Shown one piece after another: positions 1-8,382 of a stretch of DNA of 64,000 bases. A program made the position numbers and the translations under genes. Position 1 is the stretch's first letter. Each line of letters begins with the position of its first letter. Below the pieces are notes generated by a model. It was not told where the DNA came from and searched no databases. It saw only the letters and a program-made list of their open reading frames with translations. Origin of the DNA: Acidiferrobacteraceae bacterium (GTDB lineage: Bacteria; Pseudomonadota; Gammaproteobacteria; Arenicellales; UBA868); assembly GCA_002721105.1 (NCBI GenBank), contig PBJL01000012.1:19153-83152 (forward strand), written 5' to 3'.

Positions 1-1127
1 GATCCCGAAAGTCCTGTAAAAAATAATGTAAATCCGATTTGACTATTTGATGGGTAAATTTTTGATAAACCTTGTATCACCTCGGGGAAACTAAACCAGT
101 CAGGAATCCTATTTCCTAATGCTAAATCATTGCGTAAATCTTTCTCCGCATAATTGCTAATCTTTTCGGCCTTTTCTAACGCCTTTAAATTAGATATATA
201 CATCTTTTTCTTTACTGAATAAGATTGTTCTTCTACCGCTACCATTTGAATACCAATTTCGTCGACATATTTCTCTAAAAACTCCTGAGACTCATACTTG
301 CCGTAGAATTCCTGAGATGTATCTTCATTTAGTGGGGAACAATCGTTTGGGCCTACGACAAAATGAGAGCATCCATAATTTCGATGAATAATACTTTTCC
401 ATAAAGTCTCTCTAGGACCAGCCATACGCATCATAACAGGTAGTAAGTATAATTTTGCTATACCTTGTGGCAGATGACGAAGGATAGCCTCACAAGATTG
501 AACGCGCGAAAAAAATTCTCTACTTCTTGCTTCATTTTGATCTACAACCGGTAACAAGAGTACTTTTGCACTATTTTTTTTTGCAATGTTGATAATTAAA
601 TCTCTTTCAAGTCGATGACATATGTTCCAGGTCTGAAAACCAACCACTTGTCGCTCATTCGCGCTCTCAAACTCACCGCGAATTTTGTCAGCTCGCTGCC
701 TTAGGTGCAAGAAATCATAATGACTAGGTTGCTGAAAAAACTCAATAATTCCACCAACGTATATCTTCTGGACTTTATCTAATAAAGTACGAACACTGGG
801 GTGCTTACGTGATGTAGTTCCGTAAATTGCGTGTGCTTCCTGCATACGATCCGGCTGCCAAATATCATTGACTCGCAAACAAGCAATATTAACTCCCTCA
901 CCATCACGAAGGCCTAACAAATCTCCCACAGCAATTTGCTCCGCGGCTTCCTCTGAAATGTCGAGTACAACAGGTATAGGCCATAATGTATTGTCGACTA
1001 AACGTGCATCTTGTAACACTCGCTCATAGTCGTCACGACCCATATATCCACTCAACGGGTTGAGTGCGCCATTTCCTAAAAGTTCCAAATCATAGAGCTG
1101 GCGTCTATTTAGAGTCAGTGAGAACAC
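1..1127 (-). CDS. sat/cysC: Bifunctional ATP sulfurylase-like / APS kinase fusion, 3' end cut by window edge
   Basis: The reading frame is open from a GTG at 1127 to the left edge (375 codons visible). Residues from about 10 align with the ATP-sulfurylase fold (RQLYDLELLGNGALNPLSGY near the start, then RNYGCSHFVVG). After IPDWFSFPEVI the APS-kinase domain begins with FFTGLSG at the edge, the first half of its P-loop. A normal fusion makes PAPS from sulfate. Here the sulfurylase motifs are degenerate: the QTRNPxHxxH equivalent (606-635) reads QTWNICHRLE, GRDHAG (336-353) reads GPNDCS, and the SGTxxR motif is missing. The N-terminus is also about 35 residues shorter than usual, because a stop codon directly precedes the GTG. 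I infer that only the kinase half may work, or that the first domain has become structural or regulatory. The gene is divergent from aceE. Confidence 0.85.
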   Translation of the reverse strand, partial: MFSLTLNRRQLYDLELLGNGALNPLSGYMGRDDYERVLQDARLVDNTLWPIPVVLDISEEAAEQIAVGDLLGLRDGEGVNIACLRVNDIWQPDRMQEAHAIYGTTSRKHPSVRTLLDKVQKIYVGGIIEFFQQPSHYDFLHLRQRADKIRGEFESANERQVVGFQTWNICHRLERDLIINIAKKNSAKVLLLPVVDQNEARSREFFSRVQSCEAILRHLPQGIAKLYLLPVMMRMAGPRETLWKSIIHRNYGCSHFVVGPNDCSPLNEDTSQEFYGKYESQEFLEKYVDEIGIQMVAVEEQSYSVKKKMYISNLKALEKAEKISNYAEKDLRNDLALGNRIPDWFSFPEVIQGLSKIYPSNSQIGFTLFFTGLSG

Positions 1128-1376
1128 TTATTCCATCTACTCATGTAGCTGAGCCATACATTTGTTAGAATCATAGATGGAGAATTCTACGCGATATTTG
1201 TCTTTAAGTAATCCTAAAGAAGATCACAAATATTAGAAAAATTCACATGTGAGCTAATTAGTTCGGCACGCTAAGGACAAGTAACATGTTAGAATTGGGT
1301 CAGTATCATATCAGATCGTACAAGCTTTCAGTGCCCGTTCTACGCTAAGTTATATGCAAGTATTATTTTGATCACA

Positions 1377-4079
1377 ATGAAGACTCTCTCGTCAAAAAGA
1401 ACCGGTAAAGAAGATAAATCTGAGGCTGTCGATATTGACCCCTTGGAGACCAAAGAGTGGCAAGATGCCCTTGCTTCGGTGTTGGAAGCTGATGGCGAAA
1501 ATCGAGCACATTTCCTAATAGAGAAACTTATCGAACAAGCACGGCGCTCAGGCGCATTCATCCCTTACAGACCAACAACCTCATACCTTAATACAATAAG
1601 CGTTGGAAAAGAACCAACAATTCCGGGTAACCAAGCGCTTGAAAGAAAAATCAGATCCTTAATTCGCTGGAATGCAATGGCGATGGTAGTGCGGGCCAAT
1701 GAAGGGACATCAGAACTAGGAGGTCATATTGCTAGCTTTGCTTCATCAGCAACTCTGTATGATGTTGGTTTCAACCATTTTTGGAGGGGTTCGGATTCAG
1801 AAAATGGATCTGACTTAATATTCTTTCAAGGACACTCCGCACCCGGCATATATGCCCGAGCTTTTCTAGAGGGAAGAATCGAAGAAGAACACTTGAAAAA
1901 CTTCCGGCAAGAAGTGATCAAAGATGGACTTTCTTCATATCCGCATCCGTGGCTCATGCCTAACTTTTGGCAATTCCCTACAGTGTCAATGGGGCTTGGC
2001 CCCATCCAAGCTATTTACCAGGCACGATTCATGAAGTATTTAGATCACCGTGGCATAAAGACAATGTCTGATCGAAAAGTTTGGGCATTTATTGGTGATG
2101 GCGAAATGGATGAACCCGAATCTATAGGAGCCTTAGGAGTTGCTGGGCGTGAATCTCTCGATAATCTCATCTTCATTGTCAATTGTAATCTGCAACGTCT
2201 TGATGGACCCGTCCGAGGCAATGGAAAAATAATCCAGGAACTGGAGGGTACATTTAGAGGCGCAGGCTGGAACGTAATCAAAGTGATATGGGGATCATAT
2301 TGGGATCCACTTTTGACGCGTGATACTAAAGGATTGTTAAAGCAGCGTATGGAAGATGCCGTTGATGGAGAATATCAAGCATTTAAAGCCAAAGACGGAG
2401 CTTTTGTTAGAAAACACTTTTTTGGCGAAAACCCCGAACTGGAAGCAATGGTTGCCAACATGTCCGATGAAGATATTTGGCGATTAAATCGAGGGGGACA
2501 TGACCCACAAAAAGTCTATGCTGCCTACGCAACAGCAGTCAAACACAAAGGCCAACCCACGGTTATTCTAGCAAAAACTGTCAAAGGTTATGGTATGGGT
2601 GAATCGGGAGAAGGTCAAAATATTACACATCAACAGAAAAAGATGGACGGTGATGCACTTCTTGCATTTCGTAATCGATTTAAAATACCACTTACCGATC
2701 AGGAAGCTGTTAAAGCACTTTTCTATCGACCAGATAAGGATAGCCCAGAACTTGTTTATCTAAATGAACGACGTAAAAAATTAGGAGGTTATCTGCCAAG
2801 TCGTGAAGATAAAGCTCCATCAATTGATATTCCTGATATTTCGATATTCAAATCTCAGCTAGAGGGCACGGGCCAAAGAAAAATCTCGACCACTATGTCA
2901 CTTGTCCGATTGTTAACTGCCTTAATTCGCGATGCCAGTATCAATCGCTTTGTAGTCCCTATAGTTCCTGATGAATCCAGGACTTTCGGAATGGAAGGTA
3001 TGTTTCGCCAAATCGGTATCTATGCGCCTCAAGGTCAGCTCTATATTCCAGAAGATTCTGACCAATTGATGTATTACAGAGAAGATACTGATGGCCAGGT
3101 ACTACAAGAGGGGATTACAGAATCCGGTGCTATGGCATCATGGATGGCTGCAGCTACATCTTATTCAAATCATGGTGTCGCTATGATTCCGTTCTATATT
3201 TTCTACTCTATGTTTGGATTCCAAAGAGTGGGTGATTTAGCATGGGCGGCTGGAGACATACAGGCAAGAGGGTTCTTAATAGGCGGAACAGCTGGACGAA
3301 CAACCTTAGCGGGGGAAGGATTACAACATCAAGATGGTCACGGCATGTTGCTAGCTTCCACAATTCCTAATTGTGTCGCATATGAAGCTACTTATGGATA
3401 CGAATTAGCAATGATTATCCATAACGGACTTCAACGAATGTTCTTACAAAAAGAGAATGTTTTTTTCTATATATCTGTCATGAACGAGAATTACGAACAT
3501 CCAAAGATGCCTAAAGATATTGAAGCGCAGGTAATAAACGGAATGTATCAAATTCGAAAAACAAAAAAGACACGAAAACATACTCCTCGAGTGCACCTAC
3601 TAGGTAGCGGAACAATTCTAAGAGAATCGCTTGCTGCAGCAGAAATGCTTGAAAAAGATTTTGGAGTGTTATCAGATGTATGGGCTGTAACAAGCTTCAA
3701 TGAACTTGCCCGAGAAGGACGCGACAAAAAACGCTGGAATAGATTACACCCAACCGATGTCCCGAAGGTACCCTATGTTACTGAATGCTTAAATGACCGA
3801 AAAGTACCGGTAATAGCATCTACAGACTACGTTCGCAACTACGCTGAACAAATCCGTGAATTTATACCGAACAGTTATTATGTATTGGGAACGGATGGGT
3901 TTGGCCGTAGCGGAACTCGAAAAGATTTACGAGCTTTCTTTGAAATTGAGAGACGTTATATTGTATTGTCGGCAATAAAAGCTCTGGTAGAGGAAAATTT
4001 TTTAGAAACGGAAATGATATCGAGTGTTATCGAACGCTATTCTATTGATGCTGAGAAAATAAACCCAATCCAGGCGTAA
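1377..4079 (+). CDS. aceE: Pyruvate dehydrogenase E1 component, homodimeric type
   Basis: The E1 subunit decarboxylates pyruvate with thiamine diphosphate and passes the acetyl group to the lipoyl arm of E2. The 900-residue product is close to E. coli AceE (887). The ThDP motif GDGEMDEPES lies near residue 240, followed by NCNLQRLDGPVRGNG. The N-terminal region carries the AceE signature FQGHSAPGIYARAFLEGR. I chose ATG 1377; a TTG at 1368 would add three residues, and neither has a convincing Shine-Dalgarno. aceF follows after 44 nt and lpdA 24 nt after that, so all three genes of the pyruvate dehydrogenase complex form one operon. No pdhR-type regulator is adjacent; the upstream neighbour is the divergent sat/cysC. 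Confidence 0.97.
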   Translation: MKTLSSKRTGKEDKSEAVDIDPLETKEWQDALASVLEADGENRAHFLIEKLIEQARRSGAFIPYRPTTSYLNTISVGKEPTIPGNQALERKIRSLIRWNAMAMVVRANEGTSELGGHIASFASSATLYDVGFNHFWRGSDSENGSDLIFFQGHSAPGIYARAFLEGRIEEEHLKNFRQEVIKDGLSSYPHPWLMPNFWQFPTVSMGLGPIQAIYQARFMKYLDHRGIKTMSDRKVWAFIGDGEMDEPESIGALGVAGRESLDNLIFIVNCNLQRLDGPVRGNGKIIQELEGTFRGAGWNVIKVIWGSYWDPLLTRDTKGLLKQRMEDAVDGEYQAFKAKDGAFVRKHFFGENPELEAMVANMSDEDIWRLNRGGHDPQKVYAAYATAVKHKGQPTVILAKTVKGYGMGESGEGQNITHQQKKMDGDALLAFRNRFKIPLTDQEAVKALFYRPDKDSPELVYLNERRKKLGGYLPSREDKAPSIDIPDISIFKSQLEGTGQRKISTTMSLVRLLTALIRDASINRFVVPIVPDESRTFGMEGMFRQIGIYAPQGQLYIPEDSDQLMYYREDTDGQVLQEGITESGAMASWMAAATSYSNHGVAMIPFYIFYSMFGFQRVGDLAWAAGDIQARGFLIGGTAGRTTLAGEGLQHQDGHGMLLASTIPNCVAYEATYGYELAMIIHNGLQRMFLQKENVFFYISVMNENYEHPKMPKDIEAQVINGMYQIRKTKKTRKHTPRVHLLGSGTILRESLAAAEMLEKDFGVLSDVWAVTSFNELAREGRDKKRWNRLHPTDVPKVPYVTECLNDRKVPVIASTDYVRNYAEQIREFIPNSYYVLGTDGFGRSGTRKDLRAFFEIERRYIVLSAIKALVEENFLETEMISSVIERYSIDAEKINPIQA

Positions 4080-4123
4080 AAATTATTTACAAAACTAATT
4101 GATGCTTTTGAGAAAACTAAAAA

Positions 4124-5473
4124 ATGAGCAATGTAACTAGCGTAACACTCCCGGATATCGGCGACTACAAAAGTGTTGAGGTAATTGAAATATTAGCTAG
4201 CATTGGGCAATCAATCAATAAAGATGATTCTTTAATCACAATCGAAAGCGAAAAAGCTTCTATGGATATACCCTCGCCACATGACGGCACTGTGGTAGAG
4301 CTTCGTGTGAGTGTAGGCGATGAGATATCTGAAGGTAGTCTAATTTTATTACTTGATTCTAACCAAAGCGTAGATAATCAAAATGTTGAACCTAACTCAA
4401 AACCAAAGGAATCAGTAGAACAATCAAAAAAATCATCGCTAAATAAAACTATTGAAGTCGTAAATGAATCAAATGATGTAATTAAAGAATTTAATGAAAA
4501 AGCTTCATCTCAAAAGGACCCTATTCCGACTTTTTCTAAGCCTCTTGTGACGCAACAAAACGCGAATATACATAGCCACGCGAGTCCAGCAATCAGACGT
4601 TTTGGGCGCGAGCTTGGAGTTGAACTGGAACGAATAACCGGTACAGGAAGAAAGGGAAGAATCCTTAAATCTGATGTTGAACAATTTGTAAAAAAACAAC
4701 TTTCAAAAACGCCAAACGGCTCTATAAAAAAACCAGATATTTCTGCAGAGAAAATAACAGTAGATTTTTCACAATGGGGTTCAATTGAGATAAAACCATT
4801 GTCGAGGATTCAAAAGCGTTCTGGTCCAAGACTTTTGAATGCCTGGATCGGCATCCCTCACGTAACTAACCATGAAGAAGTTGACATTACAGATTTAGAA
4901 GATTTTCGGAAAACCTATGATCAAGAGGATGGGAACAAAGATTTCCAAATAACGCTATTACCATTTTTGATGAAGGCCATAGCTGTAGCATTAAATGCGT
5001 TCCCCCAATTTAATTCATCTCTCGCAGCTAATGAAACAGATTTAATATTAAAAAAATATATTAATATCGGTGTTGCCGTGGATACCCAAAATGGTTTAAT
5101 TGTTCCTGTCATTAAAGATATCGACAAAAAAAACGTCCGTAATCTTGCTGCAGAAATCCTGGAATTAAGCGCTCAGGCAAGGGGTGGGAAAATCAAACTC
5201 GAGGATCTGCAAGGAGGCTGCTTCACAATTTCTAATCTAGGTGGAATCGGCGGTAGAAGTTTCACACCCATTGTTAATCCCCCGGAAGTAGCAATCCTGG
5301 GTGTCAGTCGCGCAAAAATTATGCCGGAATGGAACGGAAACGAATTTAAACCACGTCTAATGTTACCACTTGATCTTTCTTATGACCATCGAGTCATCGA
5401 TGGTGCAAGTGCAGCAAGATTCTTAGCTTTCTTAAAAAAAAGCTTGGAAGACATACGCCGACTTCTACTATGA
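4124..5473 (+). CDS. aceF: Dihydrolipoyl acetyltransferase (E2 of pyruvate dehydrogenase)
   Basis: E2 core of the complex, transferring the acetyl group from lipoate to CoA. There is a single lipoyl domain (about residues 5-75) with the lipoylated lysine K44 in ESEKASMD. A linker rich in Asn, Ser and Lys follows. The peripheral subunit-binding domain begins around residue 150 (ASPAIRRFGRELGVE). The catalytic domain fills the C-terminal half and ends with the CoA-acyltransferase motif DHRVIDG. At 449 residues it is shorter than E. coli AceF, which has three lipoyl domains. It lies between aceE and lpdA. Confidence 0.96.
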   Translation: MSNVTSVTLPDIGDYKSVEVIEILASIGQSINKDDSLITIESEKASMDIPSPHDGTVVELRVSVGDEISEGSLILLLDSNQSVDNQNVEPNSKPKESVEQSKKSSLNKTIEVVNESNDVIKEFNEKASSQKDPIPTFSKPLVTQQNANIHSHASPAIRRFGRELGVELERITGTGRKGRILKSDVEQFVKKQLSKTPNGSIKKPDISAEKITVDFSQWGSIEIKPLSRIQKRSGPRLLNAWIGIPHVTNHEEVDITDLEDFRKTYDQEDGNKDFQITLLPFLMKAIAVALNAFPQFNSSLAANETDLILKKYINIGVAVDTQNGLIVPVIKDIDKKNVRNLAAEILELSAQARGGKIKLEDLQGGCFTISNLGGIGGRSFTPIVNPPEVAILGVSRAKIMPEWNGNEFKPRLMLPLDLSYDHRVIDGASAARFLAFLKKSLEDIRRLLL

Positions 5474-5497
5474 TAACAGGTCTCTAAAAATAACTTT

Positions 5498-6934
5498 ATG
5501 AGTATTCCTAATCAAGTAGGTATGGAAGCGGATCTTGCCGTTATTGGATCTGGGCCCGGCGGATATACAGCAGCATTTCGAGCTGCTGACCTTGGCTTAA
5601 AAGTTGTCCTCATAGAAAAATATCCAAAGCTAGGCGGAGTATGCCTTAATGTTGGTTGCATACCTTCAAAAACACTGCTGCATACTGCGAAAGTAATTGA
5701 CGAAGCCGATGATCTGAAGGGAGCGGGAATTCAATTTGAACCACCTACAATAAATATTAAACAACTCCGATTATGGAAAAACAAGGTAGTTACTCGATTA
5801 ACCGGAGGACTTTCAGCGCTATCAAAGAAACGAGGAATTGAAATCGTGCAAGGAATTGCTCACTTTGAGTCTGATCACCGCATTCTGATAACGCAGCCGA
5901 ATAACAGTGTTTTTCTAGACTTTAAATATGCAATCATTGCTACTGGATCACAACCGAATAAACTGCAAAATGTTGAGAATGACGAGAGAATTTTTGATTC
6001 AACAAAAGCTTTGGAACTCAGGGATATCCCAAATCGTTTACTCATAATTGGGGGAGGTATAATCGGACTCGAGATGGCATGCATATATAGCTCTTTAGGG
6101 GCCAAAGTGTCTGTTGTTGAATATCTTAACCAATTAATGCCTGAAACAGATGAAGATTTAGTAAAACCGTTAATGGCAAAACTAAAAAAGCGTTGTCCCG
6201 CAATCTACCTTGCTACAAAAGTTTTAGAACTGCAACCAAGAGAAGAATGCATACATGTGTCTTTTGAAGGCCCTGAGGCCCCAAAATCAAGTGACTTCGA
6301 CGCAGTGCTAACTGCAATTGGACGATCTCCTGACCTATCAGATCTTGACCTTTCAAACGCTGGAATTGCCTCTGACTCAAATGGCTTCATTACCGTTGAT
6401 CAACAACAGCGTACCAATGTTCAAAATATTTTTGCTATCGGAGACATTGTAGGCCCACCAATGTTAGCCCATAAAGCCACTCATGAAGGCAAAGTCGCAG
6501 CTGAGGTAATAGCAGGTTACAACACAATATTTCAACCTCAGGGAATACCTTCCGTTGCCTATACAGATCCGGAAATCGCTTGGGTTGGACTTACAGAAAA
6601 AGTGGCAAAAAATCGAGCTATTAAATACGAAAAAAGTATTTTTCCATGGGCTGCTAGCGGTAGAGCTCTCGGCATGAACAGAAGTGAAGGATTAACCAAA
6701 TTACTGTTTGACCCGCACACTAAAAAACTTCTGGGAGTTGGGATAGTGGGTGCAAATGCAGGAGATCTCATCTCTGAGGCTTGCCTGGCAATTGAAATGG
6801 GATGTGAGTCAGATGATATCAGTCTTACAATTCATCCACATCCAACACTTTCTGAAACTATTCCACTCTCTGCTGAGGTACATCAAGGAGTGGTAACCGA
6901 TCTCTATAACCCCTCCCACAAAAGATCTGAATGA
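5498..6934 (+). CDS. lpdA: Dihydrolipoyl dehydrogenase (E3)
   Basis: Flavoprotein that reoxidises dihydrolipoamide with NAD+. Visible are the FAD dinucleotide fold GSGPGG (residues 17-22), the redox disulfide C49/C54 in GGVCLNVGC, the NAD-binding GGGIIGLE near residue 185, a second FAD contact (AIGDIVG), and the C-terminal active-site HPHPTLSE. At 478 residues it is of normal family length and has no fused lipoyl domain. It is the last gene of aceE-aceF-lpdA and ends 42 nt from the convergent epimerase gene; I see no clear terminator in that gap. It probably also serves other 2-oxoacid dehydrogenases. Confidence 0.96.
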   Translation: MSIPNQVGMEADLAVIGSGPGGYTAAFRAADLGLKVVLIEKYPKLGGVCLNVGCIPSKTLLHTAKVIDEADDLKGAGIQFEPPTINIKQLRLWKNKVVTRLTGGLSALSKKRGIEIVQGIAHFESDHRILITQPNNSVFLDFKYAIIATGSQPNKLQNVENDERIFDSTKALELRDIPNRLLIIGGGIIGLEMACIYSSLGAKVSVVEYLNQLMPETDEDLVKPLMAKLKKRCPAIYLATKVLELQPREECIHVSFEGPEAPKSSDFDAVLTAIGRSPDLSDLDLSNAGIASDSNGFITVDQQQRTNVQNIFAIGDIVGPPMLAHKATHEGKVAAEVIAGYNTIFQPQGIPSVAYTDPEIAWVGLTEKVAKNRAIKYEKSIFPWAASGRALGMNRSEGLTKLLFDPHTKKLLGVGIVGANAGDLISEACLAIEMGCESDDISLTIHPHPTLSETIPLSAEVHQGVVTDLYNPSHKRSE

Positions 6935-6976
6935 ATGAAGGGTAGTGGTAATTTAACGATTAGCCAAAAAATAGCG

Positions 6977-7384
6977 CTACGGTGTCTGCTGTAGTTCTAT
7001 CAAAGTACCAAAAAAATCCTTTGGGTGTAAAAATAAAACTGGCTGTCCGTGTGCTCCAATTTCTGGCTTTCCGCTTCCTATCACTCTAGCACCACTGTTT
7101 CTCAGTTCGTCTCGAGCTAAAATAATATCCTTAACCTCGTAACATACGTGATGAACCCCACCAGCCGGATTACGCACAAGAAACTTTTTTATCGGTGAAG
7201 AGTCATCTAACGGATGTAATAATTCAATTGACGTATTGTCTAATTCCACAAAAACTGTAATCACGCCATGATCAACTAATTTCACAGGCTCAGATACCTT
7301 TGCTCCAAGCATATTACGATAAACATCTATCGCATTTCCCAAATTTGGGACTGCGATTGCAACATGATTCAAACGACCAATCAT
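6977..7384 (-). CDS. mce: Methylmalonyl-CoA epimerase (VOC family)
   Basis: Small VOC-fold metalloenzyme (135 residues) that interconverts (2R)- and (2S)-methylmalonyl-CoA. It opens with LNHVAIAVPNL, carrying the first metal-ligand His, and has GGVHHVCYEV in the second half and GTLIELQQ at the end, as in the family. Its ATG overlaps the meaB stop by 4 nt (ATGA), so it is translated as the last gene of pccA-meaB-mce. The context supports methylmalonyl-CoA as substrate rather than lactoylglutathione. Confidence 0.9.
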   Translation of the reverse strand: MIGRLNHVAIAVPNLGNAIDVYRNMLGAKVSEPVKLVDHGVITVFVELDNTSIELLHPLDDSSPIKKFLVRNPAGGVHHVCYEVKDIILARDELRNSGARVIGSGKPEIGAHGQPVLFLHPKDFFGTLIELQQTP

Positions 7385-8382
7385 GTTTTATGCTCACTTA
7401 CAGATTTAAGATATTGATCGACAAACCTTTGCGCTGCGATTCGTCCCGTAATATGACCGAGTGTTACGTCTTTCTCCAGTTTCAAAATAATATCTAACAT
7501 AGAAACACCTCCTAACATTGATTCTTCAATGACTTCTTTTATGGAGCGCCAAAGCCAATTTCTACACTGCTTAGAGCGAAGTGTCTTGATTTCGCCAGTG
7601 TTACTTTGCTTCTGATGTAAGCCGATAATTTTATTTAAAACTTCAGTAGTTCCTAGATTTTCAAGTGCTGAGATAGACATTACATCAGCGGCACGAGTTC
7701 GCAATCCACTGACGAGATTGAGCGCATTCTGATAGTCCGATGCTGTAATTTGCGCCGAACTTTTTGTTGTACCATCAGCCTTATTTACCAAAATCAAATC
7801 TGCCGACTCAGTAGAGCCTCGCTTCATCCCTTGCAATTCATCTCCAGCTCCTGGCAAAAGCAATAAAAGTACAATATCACAAATTTCCGACACTTCGAGC
7901 TCAACTTGACCAACCCCGACAGTCTCCACAAATAAAAAATCAAAACCTGCAGCCTCACAAAGATAAATACATTCACGGGTTCGGTTACCAATGCCGGTTC
8001 GAGAGGATCCTGAAGGCGATGGCCGTATAAATGCATCTGGATGAACAGCCAGTGATGTCATACGGGTTTTATCACCCAGAATTGATCCTCGACTTTTCTC
8101 TGAGCTAGGATCTACCGCTAGAACTGCAACTTTATAACCCATATCAAGCGCTTTAACTCCAAGTTGTTCTATCAAGGTAGATTTACCTGAACCTGGAAGT
8201 CCCGTGACACCAATTCGATGGGATTTACCAGAAAACGGAAGAATTTCTAACAAGAGATTATCAGCTCTTTTTCGATCCTCAATTAAGGTTGATTCAGTCA
8301 AAGTAATACCCTTCGCTAAAGCGCTCCTGTCTCCGGATCGGATAGCATTCGCTAGCAATAAACCCTCTTCGTTAATGGTCAT
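7381..8382 (-). CDS. meaB: MeaB/ArgK-family G-protein chaperone of methylmalonyl-CoA mutase
   Basis: GTPase that loads and protects the B12-dependent methylmalonyl-CoA mutase. The Walker A motif GLPGSGKST spans residues 61-69. A DPSS segment (AVDPSSEKSRGSILGDKTRM), the FVETVGVGQ switch region and NKADG (base recognition) follow in order. At 333 residues it is of family length. It is coupled by 4-nt overlaps to pccA upstream and to mce downstream. The mutase it should serve is not in this window. The family was formerly annotated as LAO/AO transport kinase (ArgK). Confidence 0.94.
   Translation of the reverse strand: MTINEEGLLLANAIRSGDRSALAKGITLTESTLIEDRKRADNLLLEILPFSGKSHRIGVTGLPGSGKSTLIEQLGVKALDMGYKVAVLAVDPSSEKSRGSILGDKTRMTSLAVHPDAFIRPSPSGSSRTGIGNRTRECIYLCEAAGFDFLFVETVGVGQVELEVSEICDIVLLLLLPGAGDELQGMKRGSTESADLILVNKADGTTKSSAQITASDYQNALNLVSGLRTRAADVMSISALENLGTTEVLNKIIGLHQKQSNTGEIKTLRSKQCRNWLWRSIKEVIEESMLGGVSMLDIILKLEKDVTLGHITGRIAAQRFVDQYLKSVSEHKT

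Noticed and set aside
1140..1230. Possible frameshifted N-terminus of sat/cysC upstream of the GTG
   Set aside because: The other frames upstream give only about 30 residues with no similarity to the Sat N-terminus (no HGG motif), so I cannot support a frameshift.
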